A stretch of 64,000 bases of DNA from Leuctra nigra (GCA_934045905.1 OW203767.1:17053073-17117072), one strand, 5' to 3'. Positions 35,455 through 48,130 are shown, numbered from the stretch's first letter. Notes: a model not told the origin generated them from the sequence alone. Numbers and translations: made by a program.

Positions 35455-36499
35455 TTATAAAATATATGTCATCGGGGCAATGAATGCACTTATAGAATGC
35501 AGTCGGTAATGCAGTGTTCTGCTTCATCTTGCGCTGAACATTTCACACTCTCGGATGCTGCATGATCCACTGCATGGTCCACCAGGTATTCATGCGATCA
35601 TGATACATATCCCAATTATCCAGACAAGCCGCCGGCACGCCAAACAAGATTCGTTTTAATTACAAGTGATTTCATAATTAATAATCGATAAGCGAAATGA
35701 ACACCTGGCCGAAAACGCAGCGGTATAATTATTCCACTTTGTCCCACACCATGAGTAATTCAACTGTTCAATCGAGTGAAAACACATTGCACGTGTCAAC
35801 AAGAATGTTAATTTGTCAAGTTCTACTAACAACGTTTTATCTTCCTACGTAGAGCACCAAGAGTTAGTTAGCTGGAAATTGAGAGAGGATTTTAGTATTT
35901 ATGAACGACTGCCTAGAGCTTTTGAATTAACAAAATGAAACCGTAAAATTAACAGATTATGTCGCGACATAAATATGTTTGTTCAAAATCTTCGGTGCAT
36001 TCAAAATGTGATAAGAGTTCCATGAACTTTGTACCTCAGATTTAGAAAATGTTCTGGAGGCTAGCTCCGGGTTTTAGCTCAAAAACCAGTAATTCTGCCA
36101 TTCATCCAATCATATTAGTAATGTTGGCATGAGTCATTGTCTTACGAATACTTCAACATATAACTGTATTTGTTAGCATCAGCTTGAATTACATCATTCC
36201 AAAAGTGTGCAACGCAAAAGTGAAAATGGACTACCGGCCTTCTACCTCTAAGGTGAAGAACTACAAATTGTAAAATAAAAAATAACAACAAAAAAAAAAT
36301 AAAAAAAATAATATCCAAAGTCCAGAGATAAAACAAGTTGTCGCAGATTCCAGAATATTGTAAGCCAACACGAGATGTCTCAGGGCACGATTTTCAGCTA
36401 CCAAGTTATAACTACGCCCTTCTCCGTCTGCTATCATCAGAGATGATTTGTTATCTGGAATAAGTCGGACTTTCGGGACATGCTCGAGGAGGTCGCTCC

Positions 36500-36592
36500 T
36501 TTTGGGGCCTCATTCACGAAACTTTTTGGCGGTGTTACCGTGGTATTAGCGTCTAGAACCACGTTATAAGCCGACCTAAAAGAGGCCCCAGG
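36500..36592. mobile_element. Possible short MITE (TGGGGCCTC ends)
   Basis: TTTTGGGGCCTCATTCACG and CTAAAAGAGGCCCCA are inverted ends, with ACCGTGGT / ACCACG inside. Weak, short. Confidence 0.4.
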
Positions 36593-37964
36593 CATTCATT
36601 ACAATTATTGGCATTGGCGGTCCGCCGGCAGTTCAATTCAGTATCCTCCAGATCCAGGCAGATTATGCGATCTTGCTGGAACGTTGAGAGTAACAAAAAT
36701 GTGCCATCTTGGCGAGAGCAAATTCTTGATTATTCTAACGAAAGCGTCATCATTTCTGGTCCATGATTGGGGTCCAGTGTGGAATTTAAATTTTTTTGTT
36801 CTTCTGGTAGGACAAATTTTGTGCTTTTATTTAAATTTAAACACTATAAAATTTGACAAAATGTTAGTGTTTACTGAAGGACCATGGAAAATTTCAAATT
36901 GATTGGACATTACCTAATATAAAAGAAAACACAAAAACACAAAAATACGCGAGCCAAAAGTGTGAAAATGATAAGGCAGTTTCGCTCACTCAAACATTTG
37001 CTACTCATAAAAAATGTGGCAAGTCAACATTGTGACTCGTTTTAGAATCTGCATTTCGAATGAGATGAAATGGCAATGTAAAACCTGACCGACATGATTC
37101 GAGCCGGCATCAGTTGCAAGTGCAGCTTCTGATATCACAGAGGAGAGCCGAGATACGCGCGATTTCGCAATAGCATCAAGACACAGAGGGATTATAGATT
37201 TTACAACCGCATCAAAAGAGCGCGCTAAAAATACTGTTACGGAAAAGAACGAATGCGAAGGGAAAAGGCCAAGAGAAGCCGAAGAAAAGAGAAAATCAAA
37301 ATACCTTTCAACTCGTCACCTTCGATTTCCCATCCGAAAAAAGAAAACAATGAGATGGAAAAGCCGAGTGTCCCTTGACATTTATCGTCAGTCATCTTCG
37401 TGTGTTCGTTCTTTTGTCTGAAACGAAAACCTACCTGTTGGTGCTAAAGGCCAAATCGATTAGCTGAACACGATACAAATTTGTAGCTCACATATGGTAA
37501 GTTTATTAGTTGAACAAAATTGGCAAAAACTAGCATTACATTATTAGGTAACAGTTGCGGATCTATTTTTTGTAAATTTTAACATTTGCCGCCAATTTAC
37601 AAATATTTTTGAATATATCTGACATAAAGAACAGACGCTCAGTTCTTAGAACAAAGACAATATTCAGTGGATCAGAGCGCAAGACCTAATTTTGACACTA
37701 AGCAACGACGCAATACTTATAGAATCCTAACCACCAACCACTTCATACGCCGCAATTGTTGTAATTATCAATAACCTAAATGACCTTGCACAAATCAGAA
37801 ACGCAGTTCTGGAAAAACAATATGCACAATGTTAACAAGGTTGTGTTGTCAACACTAGACAATAAATCTCGATTTAAAACCATTAAAATAGTTGTCATTG
37901 TTCTAGAAGTAATTAGTATCAAATTACATCTCATTTTTTGTTTTACCTTTCGAAATTCCTCTCC

Positions 37965-38300
37965 GCGTGTATCTTCCCGTAATCACGTGGTCCTTGTCCG
38001 CGTCAGAAGCGCAGTAATATCCACACGTGGCCTTGACAAGTCACGACGAGGCTGTTATGCTCAGCGTCCAACACTCTGGAAACCTCCACAACGACGCGCA
38101 CTACCCCGTGAGCGAGACGACTCTATGCGAGAGCGAGTGCGACGCAGTTGTTGCGGGGTGGGGGAGGGGAGTCGGGCCAGTTCGGCATCGAACCGAAGCG
38201 CCGGCGGGGCACCGAGGCGTCGTGTCGCGGCACTCGCGTGGCGTCGAACTGTTGCGGGGCCCAGCGATAGTGGGGGAGGATGATGGAGGGCCGATTTAGA
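37965..38300. other. GC-rich island of unknown role
   Basis: CpG-rich, with open frames on both strands, the longest 167 codons, half of it AT-rich lead-in. Arginine-rich translation is typical of non-coding GC-rich DNA. Not called as a gene. Confidence 0.3.
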
Positions 38301-38968
38301 GAGAATAAAGTGACCTGCCGCGCGCTGCTTAGGAATTAATCTACTGCCTAGAGGCGGGGAAAAATTCACACGAGAGTGGTCGAGACTAATAAAATATTAC
38401 GCTCGATCGTTAACTAACGTAATTCGTTGTTCTATGAGCCGTGTAGAATATATTTGTACTCTACAAAAAATCCATTGATATACTACAATATTATCCTTGA
38501 ACATTCAATCTAACGTACTATTAAAATATCAAGGATAAATGAGTTAATTTAATGACAAAAGATTATTTACCGGATCAAACAACCAAATCAAATCGGATAC
38601 AAAACAAAGAGTGATAAACGCACATCGAAAGTTTGAAATATATATTTTGAACGTGTCATAGAAGAACTGTTTTCAGGATGTGAGAGGACTCCGGCACGAA
38701 TGAATGAAAATTATGTTGGACTGGCTGACGAGTGGTTGACGACTTCTAGCTGTCTCGACACGATGTCAGTCAGGCCTGTCACAAGTGTTGGGGTGTGCAC
38801 ATTAATCTCGCAGATTTGTGTGACGAGATGAAAATGTCGCCACTCAACGTTTTGATTTGATCCCAATGGGAACCTCCAGGATTCTGCGCGGGGAGGGAGG
38901 GGGTAATACTCATTGCAGATAATATAAGATGAAAGATGGCCTGGAATCCACGATCCGTTCCAATGTAA

Positions 38969-38996
38969 GGGGGGGGGGGGGGGGGGGGGGGGGGGG
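38969..38996. repeat. Poly-G run of 28
   Basis: Longest homopolymer in the window; the proline frames on the other strand come from it. Confidence 0.95.
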
Positions 38997-39783
38997 TAAA
39001 GCCATTCAGCATGGCCAGGATTTTCGGCCTTTTTATAACACTTGAAATACAAATTTTGGTGACTGTTGCGAAAAAGTATAACTAAATGATGGACTATAAT
39101 TGAGATGTGCACATGTTGTAATTTTGTCAGATAATTTATTACAAAATGCTCAAAAGTTCATTTTAAAATCTTGAACTACCCCCCAGCCTGCACCAATGTT
39201 GATCCACGATGCATTTTAAAAACGACAGAATTGTGCCGACATACGCCGAGAGCCTCGAGTCTTCCGGCTTGATTGCAGATGCTGGAAGCTGTGTTGTTGA
39301 TATCGTATCAGAGAACAACATGTGTTTCCATGCGACTATCACCAACTAAATCCCGCAATCAGCGACTCCCGACAGAATGCAATCGCGTCTCAACAAACAT
39401 GAGTTGAGAGAAACTTGATGCTGGAAGGGACGAAGAATCAGCTCTCAGTGCGCGTCACCCTAACAGATAATCTGGATAATCTCGATCACTTCCCCAAAAA
39501 CATTACCTGGAATTGGATTAGAATCTAAACTAATCAAACTGACATCGGACAACTTTTCGTTCGCGTCGAAATTCACTTTGTACTGGAAAGTGTATCCAAC
39601 AAAATATGATGCTATAGAGTTTTAAAAAGTTGATTCTAGATGAGATGTAAATTACAACCCCTTGAATCTGTTTGTAATGCGATACATACAGCACACCGCT
39701 TGCACCGAATTATAGTACATACCTAAAAGAATAGGTACGATATTTAAATGATAAATTAGTAGATAAAACGCTATTTGAACGAG

Positions 39784-39812
39784 TTGATGAGCGAGCACCG
39801 GTACGTGCAGTA
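39784..39812 (+). repeat. Dispersed short repeat (GAGCGAGCACCGGTACGTGC), copy 2
   Basis: GTTGATGAGCGAGCACCGGT matches 28158 exactly over more than 20 bases; flanks differ. Confidence 0.6.
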
Positions 39813-40617
39813 TCGAGGCCCTCGATATGTTTGAAATTTTTTAGATCTTGATCGATTTCGCAAAGAATGTGTAAAATATTATGTAATTATCTTTGCAAAA
39901 TGTCAACTTGATACGAACATTTTCACAATTTCCACTAATCATAAGATTTTATATTAAAAAACTCACGCGGCCAGACAATATACCAAATGTCTGCTCTCAG
40001 AGAAACTAACCTCTGTGCTGAAAAAAGAGATCGAGCCAAAAGAGTCAGAGGAGACGACTTAATTAACGAGGTGGTCCTTTGAAGACGTCGGAAACATCTC
40101 GGATAAATAAGGTTTCCTAAACGCTGTAAAAGTGTCGCGTCGGTTTATATGATTTTGGTTTTACTTTTACAGCTAGAAGTTGCGAATGGAAAGGACGCTT
40201 TCAATTTGAAAATAATTGAAGCTAAACTAAAACAAAACACTGAAACACATGCAAATTAAAATAATGACATTCTACAATATATAAACTCACATTGCGACGT
40301 CGGTCGAATAATGTCAAAGGGATCGAATATCATACGCGTTCTTTGAGCTTTTACAGGGGTAAAAAACTAAATGGTTAAAGAACGCAATTAAAAAATAATT
40401 ACGTACAATAAAGCTAATTTTTAAAGAATGTGTGAAATTAGACGAATATTAAACCAAAGGTTTACGATACTAATTAAAGTTCAGTACCTGCGATTTCAAC
40501 AATTAGGCGTAGTCGCGTAGGTATTTGGTGAGAGGAATGTTTCAAAGTCGTTGCTACTTAAACCTAAGTAAATATTAGAATCATGCAGAAAAGCTGCTGA
40601 CATTATTTTTTAGGTAT

Positions 40618-40775
40618 AACACACTGTTACGCAACTAGGCTAATGACGACTGATGAAGGATGAACGGTGGAAAGAGACGGTCGTGTACTATAGGGAACCT
40701 TCCCATCATTTGCCTCTCGACTGAGAGAAACTACGGTAAACGGGCGCGGGGAACGAAGTTACGAGCCCAAGGACC
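40618..40775 (-). mobile_element. SINE fragment left of MITE copy c
   Basis: CACTGTTACGCAACTAGGCTAATGACG, GAACCTTCCCATCATTTGCC and CTCGACTGAGAG follow the family order on the minus strand; the head is decayed. Confidence 0.68.
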
Positions 40776-40781
40776 TCGGGA

Positions 40782-41363
40782 CAGGCGCATAGGAAGGGGG
40801 AATGGGGGGAAAATCCCCATCCTCTGATTTAATTCCACTCCCTATCAAGATAAAAATATGATTAAAATTTGTTAAATTAAAATCGCTTTGGAATTCACTA
40901 AATTCATGCCTGAAATTCAACATTTTTCCGGGGCTGTGCGCCCCGGACCTGCATTTTGCTGGGGATTTCCCCCTACTCCCCATTGGGGTTGGCTGAGTGG
41001 TAACGCTCTGAACTTGTATTCCGGAGGCCCGGATTCGATTCCCGCGGCCGTCCTTCCTGACTGAGGTTGGTTTTTTCGTGGTATTCCCTCAGTCGACAGG
41101 CAAATGCTGGGAAGGTACCCTACTCATAGCCTCATAGGCCACGACCGCCTCCTTCCCACCTTCCATCCTTCCCTACTCTTCACCATCATCTCCCAATCAT
41201 CATCATAATCATTCATCCGTCGCCATTAGCCTCGCTGCAAAACAATGCGACAAGCCCAAATAAACCAAAAAAAAAAAAGTATTTCCAGCTCAAGTTCTTT
41301 TACAATTTACACAATATTATTCTTCCCCCCCCCCATTGCAAATGTATAGTTCCTACGCGCCTG
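40782..41363. mobile_element. hAT-type MITE (CAGGCGCGTAGGA family), copy c, interrupted by a SINE
   Basis: Ends CAGGCGCATAGGAAGGGGG and CCTACGCGCCTG. Flanks CCTCGGGA / GTTCGGGA share six of eight bases. Interior order is reversed relative to copies b and d, and a SINE occupies 40985-41278. Confidence 0.8.
40985..41278 (+). mobile_element. tRNA-derived SINE, full length, nested in MITE copy c
   Basis: Begins GGTTGGCTGAGTGGTAACG, where TGGCTGAGTGG fits the A box; near-B-box GGATTCGATTCCC; ends with CAAATAAACC and 12 A residues. Same family as 11673-11956. The target duplication is not clear. Confidence 0.9.
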
Positions 41364-42419
41364 GTTCGGGAATATGATCGCGGTGCTTGAGGAGTGTTGA
41401 CAAAGTCAAGTGTCTGCCAAGTGCCAAGTGAGCGAAGGGCGACAAGTACCGCGTCATGAGTCACGTACCTCGGACCCCGATACACTCTCTGCGATTAGAG
41501 CAATGGATTGTCAGTGCAACGAGGTCGCCGCGCTGCCCACGCCGGTGTGGAGTTAACCTTTCGACCAGTGTGGGCAGCCGCGCAGTGGACACGTGCTGGA
41601 GGGTGGCGGGGGGGAGGGAGCTTTAGGAATACGCGCGAGCTCGGCAGGAAAACAATACGCGATTCTCCCCAAGCTGATTACAGGGAATAGAATTCACATA
41701 ACACAAGGCAATTTCCATACAACAGCTTTTAAGTTCTTTAAAGTCACTTATAAACAGGTTCGTCGAAAAGGTTGAGCTTTTAAATGACTTGTAAAAACAT
41801 CCCAGCATTTGTGAAGATTTTACAAAAAAAACGCATTATCTGCTCGAGAAACAATAATCTGTATGGTCTGTGCTCTGTGGAAACCAAGCGGCGGACAAAG
41901 TTCAATGTGAATGTTTTGTCGATAGAACGTTTTGACAATTGAAATATGTCTCGCATTTCAACATCTAAAATTCATCAACGTACCTAAAACTTGTAGCTAA
42001 CGATATTACCAAATTGTGTGAGAAATTATTCCATTTTTGTATTTTGTATTGATGTAGTTGTGAATGCCATGCGCGAACACCAGAAAAAAACTACAAAGGG
42101 AATGGAAATTATTATTAAAAAAGGTATTAAGAACACACAAGAATCAGAAAAATAAATAATTCATCTGATCGTATATTGTAAAGCCTCGTCGTAAACCTTG
42201 TAGCAACATTTACGTCCAAGAGATCTAGAATCTTCGAGTCTTTCTACGATTGGTAACAGCCGATAATTGCCATTTAGCGATTTCTGTAAAAGCAAGTTAA
42301 ACCTCGATAACGAGCAATGGCCAATTGGAAAGTAACTCGTATCAACAAAGAAATGGTGATCATTACATTGCAATTAGTACAACTTCACCATCCAAACTGG
42401 GACACTGACACCTTTCTCT

Positions 42420-42620
42420 CGCCCATATTCTCCCACACGCCGTCACCGCGGCGGCCTGTTGCCGCGGTGCCGCTGTGTCGTCATCGCGAGCCGAACTGCG
42501 ACGGAGTTAGCCGAGGTCACGGCGAAGTGGCCGCGAGAGATCGTCGCGGCAAGTGCTGCTCCCGTGCGGCCGACTAGCGCAACACGTTCCGTGTTGGAAC
42601 AACGATCGACACGTGGATAT
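42420..42620. other. GC-rich island of unknown role
   Basis: CACCGCGGCGGCCTGTTGCC and other CpG-rich text in AT-rich surroundings; no splice signals or motif identified. Confidence 0.3.
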
Positions 42621-43276
42621 TGACACCACTTATACACGTGGCTATGGACACGATTATAAACCATACATCAGGATAACAGAACAAACTAATCTAATATCCA
42701 CAATAATTCAAAATTAGCGTGATACGTTTTCTTTCGTTAAAAGTTCCCTTCACATTCAAAAATAATTGTGTTCCAATATTTGAATTTCGAAAACAAGAAC
42801 GCAGGAATGGCGCCTCAAAACGTAAAGATTATATTCCTACACGTTAATAAATGGAATGTTTTCCTCTCAAATCACGGTGCAAATATTTAAATTATAGTTT
42901 TGTTCGAAAATTGGCAAGTAGAATGAGAACGGAAGTTACATAATTACCATTCGCTTCTGCACTACCTACATCGGACGGATAAGTTGAATCATTTGAACAA
43001 AAATTTAAACACGAACTATGTTTTCTTTCCTTGATAATGATGGGATTACTAACATAACATGGGCTAGACATGGGCTATTTCTATAGGAATCCTGCTCGTG
43101 ACGTCACAGTGGTAGAAAAATGGAGGCTGCTATGGTAGGGGAAATGTGTCAAAGCTCTAAATAATAGCAATAAATCATATTTATCAGATGAATATTTAAC
43201 TTGAACATGTGTAAAGATAAATATTGCGTATTATTATTAGCTTGTACTTACTTACAAAATTGAAAAAAATTCACCT

Positions 43277-43307
43277 TTCAAAATTCAAAATTCAAAATTC
43301 AAAATTT
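43277..43307. repeat. Short tandem (TTCAAAA)n
   Basis: About four copies of TTCAAAA, period 8-9. Confidence 0.8.
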
Positions 43308-43529
43308 TACAAAATTGAACGGCAATTTCCTTCAACAACCTGCCGATAGAACTCATTGCTGAGAAAAATATGAACTACTTCAAAGCGTTGCTGCGACGTC
43401 TCTATACAACAAAAGCGGATTTCATTTTGCCTTGCATAAATTAATGTATTGTTGCTTATTTCATTTATTTCATGATTGTTTGATTTACCTATTCTTAATT
43501 ATTCTTTGTTTATTGTTTATTATTTTATA

Positions 43530-43642
43530 TAGCTGGTAGTGGGGCACTTGTGTTACGGGGCATGCCCTAATCCCACTACCAGCAAAACACTATGTAAGAG
43601 TAGTTGTTTTGCAAATAAATAATAATAATAATAAATATCTTT
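43530..43642 (+). repeat. Hairpin plus (AATA)n tail, possible retroelement 3' end
   Basis: CTGGTAGTGGGG and CCCACTACCAG form a stem with loop GTTACGGGGCATGCC, followed 30 bp later by TTTTGCAAATAAATAATAATAATAATAAAT. A stem near a simple tail resembles LINE 3' ends; no LINE coding sequence is present. Confidence 0.4.
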
Positions 43643-45020
43643 CTTTCACAAGTAATCACTCAAAATATGAGATTTGGATTGCCGCTGTCAGATTTGTTGT
43701 TCCCTATACTTTTGTATAGGTTACTATGGCAACCTTTTCTCATGCAGGATGCCTATAAGTAGACGATTCTTTTTCGATCGAATAGTTGAATATGCAATAT
43801 CTTATTTCATTATTCTCGGTCAACATCTGCAGACAGATGCATTTTCTCACCCAATGTTGCATTTACACATTTCTTAATTATCTACAAATAAATATTAAAA
43901 ATGAAAGTATAACTTGGCTCGAGACATTTTCATTTAGAACATGGTCTATTTACCATGAAGAAGTGTGGCACAGAAATTGAACAAGAAATTGGCCCGTGTG
44001 ATTCAGGCTGCTGAGCAAAATTAATCTTTTGCCAAAACACAAGTTTGAAAAAGAAAACTAGATTAATAAGTAGGTACGTAATGATGAACTATGTTGAGTG
44101 GAGGTGCCGGCTTTTGGTCAAGAAAACTCTAAATGTCCATGACAACCGTTGCTATGCACTTCGAACTCACACGAAAACTCAAGACTAGCAATAATGAGGC
44201 AATTGTATAAGTATAAATAAATTACGAAGATGTTAATTAATTACACGTATTTATTTAACTTTTTTTTACTTGTGCTCGACATTTTCCCTTACAACAAACT
44301 TTTACTTTTCCTTCCCCTTTCACCGAAGTCAAAGTCTCGATAGAAAGAAATCGCTGAAGTTGTACCGATTCGGATTTTAATAACATTGTAAAATGCAAGT
44401 ATGCCGTTCTCTTTCTTCTGCCAATAAAATCACGCAAAAGAGGTACAATTCCTGCAGTAAACTTGCTCTATCAACATCTTACAACTTCGCTCGCTGTGCA
44501 TAGCCACCGTCGACAGCAGCAAAGCTCCTTGTCATTCCAAAACCCCTTCTCAACCACAGAGAATTTGCATCTTCATATTTCTTCTCTTGAAAACTTCCAA
44601 TCTTTGAAATACATTCTGCTAGAGTGTATAATTATGTATTATATTTACTGATATAATTTTAATTTGCTACAAATAAAAAGCAATAGTATAATTACATACA
44701 TAACTTTATATAATTATATGCTAATAACTATACTTTTAATTCATATAAAAGTGATAGCATTATGTTGTACTTATCTCAATATAGCCGACACACACACAAT
44801 AATATGGTTGCAACTTGCATGAGGGTGTCAATGTAGTGATTCATGCGATAGCTATATCTTCCGTTCTGTTTCGCAATTACTAAATGAGATTAAATCCTCT
44901 TTGCTCGCTGGAATTGTCGTAGCCTGAGTTGACATAATAAGTGCCCAGTCAGCTAATTTCCCGACCAGAACAGAAAATGTCATGGAAATTCATATCATAA
45001 TTATTCGCCACTAGTTTCCC

Positions 45021-45254
45021 GAGGGGTTAACAACTAATAGTTTTGGTGGACACCTGATTTCGAATTTCAAAGATTTCGAAAGATTTCTTGGGATTTCTGC
45101 AGATTTCGGAGATTTGACGAAATTTCCGAGATTTCCAAGATTTCCTATGATTTTTGAAGATTTCCTAAGATTTTCTAGATTTCCAAAGATTTCCTAGATT
45201 TCCAAAGATTTCCAGGCTAGTGTACACCAGATTTCCGGATTTGTTAACCCCTCG
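45021..45254. mobile_element. MITE, 234 bp, with perfect 8-bp target duplication and GATTTCC-repeat core
   Basis: Ends CGAGGGGTTAACAA and TTGTTAACCCCTCG are inverted, with TAGTTTCC on both flanks (45013-45020, 45255-45262). The interior (45060-45225) is a degenerate series of AGATTTCCAA-like words spaced roughly 10-15 bp. Confidence 0.88.
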
Positions 45255-45744
45255 TAGTTTCCTATTGAAAAACGAAACAACACCCCTTGCAACCGTCTAA
45301 ACAAAGCAAAGAATATGTGCTGCTGCGATTTTCCCTAATCCTCATTCGGGGAAATCTAACGAGCCGCTTCAAGAAACCTCAGTGCAGTTCTGACAAACTC
45401 TCTTGAACATACCTAGAACAATTACCTATAGGAAAACGCTCAGTAACGCGTTGATAAGTGAGCCTTCGTACTATGCGATTTAATACGAGTGTCAAATATG
45501 TTCATCTACAGACATTTACTAAATCTAAACTAAAAGATTTAACTAAAATATTTAGTGGACCTTGGATCTTACTTGCATTCACTAAACAGTGATAAGAATT
45601 GAATGTTTTGATAGCCTACTTGACATATATTTCAAATTAATTAAGCATAAAAATGTCAGTAAAATGTCTATTACTCTTAAAGTTCATTATAGATTTGTCA
45701 AAAAACACTTATAATGCTGGTACCAATGACCATGCAAAATTTGG

Positions 45745-45925
45745 TGCTGATCGGTCAAGCGATTCCAGTTTTATTGGCTCACAGAGTTGAGTTTCTTTCA
45801 TATTGCAAAGCTAAGCCTACCTACAAACTACAAATCAAGTTTCCGATGAAATTAATAGCTCGATTTTGCTGGAATTTTGCCTTGTAATGCAAAAAACACA
45901 GATAAACAAAAAAAAACGCTTGATG
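45745..45925 (+). repeat. Interspersed repeat fragment shared with 29.05 kb
   Basis: GGTGCTGATCGGTCAAGCG, GTTTCCGATGAAATTAATAG and an A-rich tail; truncated on the right by the hAT-type element at 45941. Confidence 0.45.
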
Positions 45926-45940
45926 AATACGTGATGTTTT

Positions 45941-46908
45941 CAGTGGCGTGCCGTGACATTCGAAGTGAGGGAAGCAAATCGCCAGGAAAGAAATTTGCCC
46001 AGACCCGGAGGGGGGTCTGGGGGGCTTGCCCCCCAGCTTAGCCCCGCAGGGAATTTTTTTAAAATTTGACTAATTTTAGATGGTTAAAAACGATTTTGAA
46101 AGTACCTTTTTGGAAGATTACTTGAATTTAAGAAATGGTCAAAGGAGGATTTTCAGACTAATTTTTTATATTTTAATCATTAGTTTTTTGAAGGCAAATA
46201 CGAGGGCAAATACAGATATACAAAAACTTTGTAGAAATGCGTAAACTGAACTGAGAATCCGAAACTGCAATATTTTGTAGATATTACAAGTTTAGACATT
46301 CAACCGCTCTTGAGCACTGTCACCGACCGATCACATGTTCGTTCCAATCGTGTCAACTCGGGAGTAGTTCGGCTGCGTTCGGACTGTGGATGCAACTCTC
46401 CGATTTGCTTCCCTTGGCTAGAATACGCCTGCAGAAATAGACGCATTTTACACAGAAATGCTTTGTGTTTAGACCGGCAAATAATGTTATTATCATGGCA
46501 AAATAAGTTTTTATTATTGACAATACTTTCAGGTGGCTGCAGATTAACATATTTGATTGTAGGCAAATCACCTAATGCATGCGTAACTCCCGTATATAGA
46601 GCGAGGGATTGGAAGCAATTCGAAAAGTGAATCCCTTGGAGCCGGCCGACTGCCGAGCCGAGGCAAGTGTATGCGTGCGCACGCGCCTTGCCCACCTCCT
46701 GTCTTAGAAACCGCGTTTACTTTGAAATCAGAGCGAAAGTGGTGACATTTGTGTTCGTAATAAGAATTCTATAAGTAGTATTAAGTGATGAATATTTTTG
46801 TAAAAAGATTAAATTATTATACATATAATTATTATATGTTAATATTGTTGGAATGGAAAAGGAAGGGGAAGCAATGCTTCCCTTGCTTCCATTGAGTGCA
46901 CGCCACTG
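45941..46908. mobile_element. Non-autonomous hAT-type element, 968 bp, with perfect 8-bp target duplication
   Basis: Inverted ends CAGTGGCGTGCCGTG and TGCACGCCACTG are flanked by GATGTTTT on both sides (45933-45940, 46909-46916). An 8-bp duplication with CAGTGGCG ends fits the hAT superfamily. The interior includes a GGGGTCTGGGGGGCTTGCCC stretch and frames too short for a transposase, so it depends on a transposase supplied elsewhere. Confidence 0.9.
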
Positions 46909-47528
46909 GATGTTTTGGTGTGTGTTGTTACGTGCACGAATGTGTGCTGGTGCCTTATGTGTGTGCGGCGTCAGTGCAGCCTAGCTAGTGCAGCCTGCCA
47001 TGGAATGTTGCGTAAGGCGTGTGTTCCATTGTTTGTACTCGTGAGTCGATGATCAGTCAGGTATAAAATACATGCACGCAGTATTAGTAATTGAATTATA
47101 CACAGGCATGGAAGCGCACAGGTATGAGTGCCACTGCGATAATATTTTTTTTTAGGTTTTCTCTTTTTTTGCTATTTTGTTTGTTTACTTGTTTTTTGTT
47201 GGGCAATGCCCAGATCACACCGTTCAACCAATCGATCTGAAATTTTGCACACACACTAATGTCATAAGAACGGTCCCATGAATAGTTTTTGAACGAGATC
47301 ATGTGATATGGTTGATAATTAAAAATGGAATCGTTTGACCGATCAACTTAACATTTTGCATGCTCATTTGGGGACCTATATTTTAGGTGTTTTTGGCACG
47401 TTTTAGACAAATTGGTAAATAACTTCAATTGCAATTTACATTTTACATGACATTTTATGCTTGTTTAGAAATATTTTCCAGGATTTTCCAAGGTCTATTG
47501 ACGGAAATATGTTCTCATAGTTACTGGA

Positions 47529-47823
47529 CCCTTAAGCTGGGTTCCCATACTTCGCATCGAATTCGCTTCCGGTTCGCTTCGCTTTCGCAAAATGGCTACC
47601 TTTTAACAAAGGAAATCGTCCATGTTTACATTCCCATGTTCGCGTGTTTCGGTTTCGTTTCGGTTTCGTCAAAGTTAAAATTGGCTCAACTTGAACGAAA
47701 CCGAAACACGCGAACATGCGAATGTAAACATGGCCGATTTCCTTTGTTAAAAGGTAGCCATTTTGCGAAAGCGAAGCGAACCGGAAGCGAATTCGATGCG
47801 AAGTATGGGAACCCAGCTTAAGG
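47529..47823. mobile_element. Long palindromic element with TTAA borders
   Basis: CCCTTAAGCTGGGTTCCCAT to ATGGGAACCCAGCTTAAGGG. The arms are almost perfectly inverted for about 125 bp, and include TTCGCTTCCGGTTCGCTTCG and CATGTTCGCGTGTTTCGGTTTC. TTAA at 47532-47535 and 47818-47821 would fit piggyBac-type insertion, but the palindrome runs past it, so the boundary is uncertain. Open frames here come from the palindrome. Confidence 0.87.
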
Positions 47824-48029
47824 GTGTAGTTCTAGCGACTTAGTATAGTAATTTCAACCTTAGTGTAGTGTAAATGTGTGTAATGCCTGGCATATTGTCG
47901 GTGCGTGCGGTATTATGTGCAGGTATGTGCGTGTTTGTGTCCGCTAGACAGAGTGCACTGCCCGTCTCACAGGAATACCGCTGACACTGACTACTGTTTC
48001 CCATCGGCACAACAACACGACCTGATAAG

Positions 48030-48130
48030 CTCGCAGGCTCATGTGACATGGCCTCCCCAGGGCCCCGCGGCCCCGCACCGAGCACGCATTCCTCCGCCGG
48101 CACCACTTTCTTCACGGGGACGCGTTGCCA
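48030..48130. other. Short GC-rich segment, possible exon considered
   Basis: On the minus strand it would read VPVKKVVPAEECVLGAGPRG, which looks coding-like. No acceptor with a pyrimidine tract precedes it and no good donor follows in the required phase. Confidence 0.25.

Larger units (their letters stand above)
35455..40617. other. No gene seen
   Basis: Long AT-rich stretch with a possible MITE at 36500, the GC island at 37965-38300, poly-G at 38969 and the short repeat at 39784. No exon of the minus-strand gene was recognised. Confidence 0.5.
41364..45012. other. No gene seen
   Basis: 41490-41640 and 42420-42620 are GC-rich islands; 43277 and 43530 hold short repeats. The remainder is AT-rich. 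Confidence 0.5.

Noticed and set aside
37780..38283. 167-codon frame as a gene
   Set aside because: Arginine-rich translation of a GC-rich island, with competing frames on the other strand and no domain or splice support.
38779..39112. Proline-run frames near 38.97 kb
   Set aside because: The proline run is the translation of a 28-base G homopolymer.
47429..47821. 130-codon frame
   Set aside because: Lies across a palindromic element; the mirror frame on the other strand repeats its C-terminal part.
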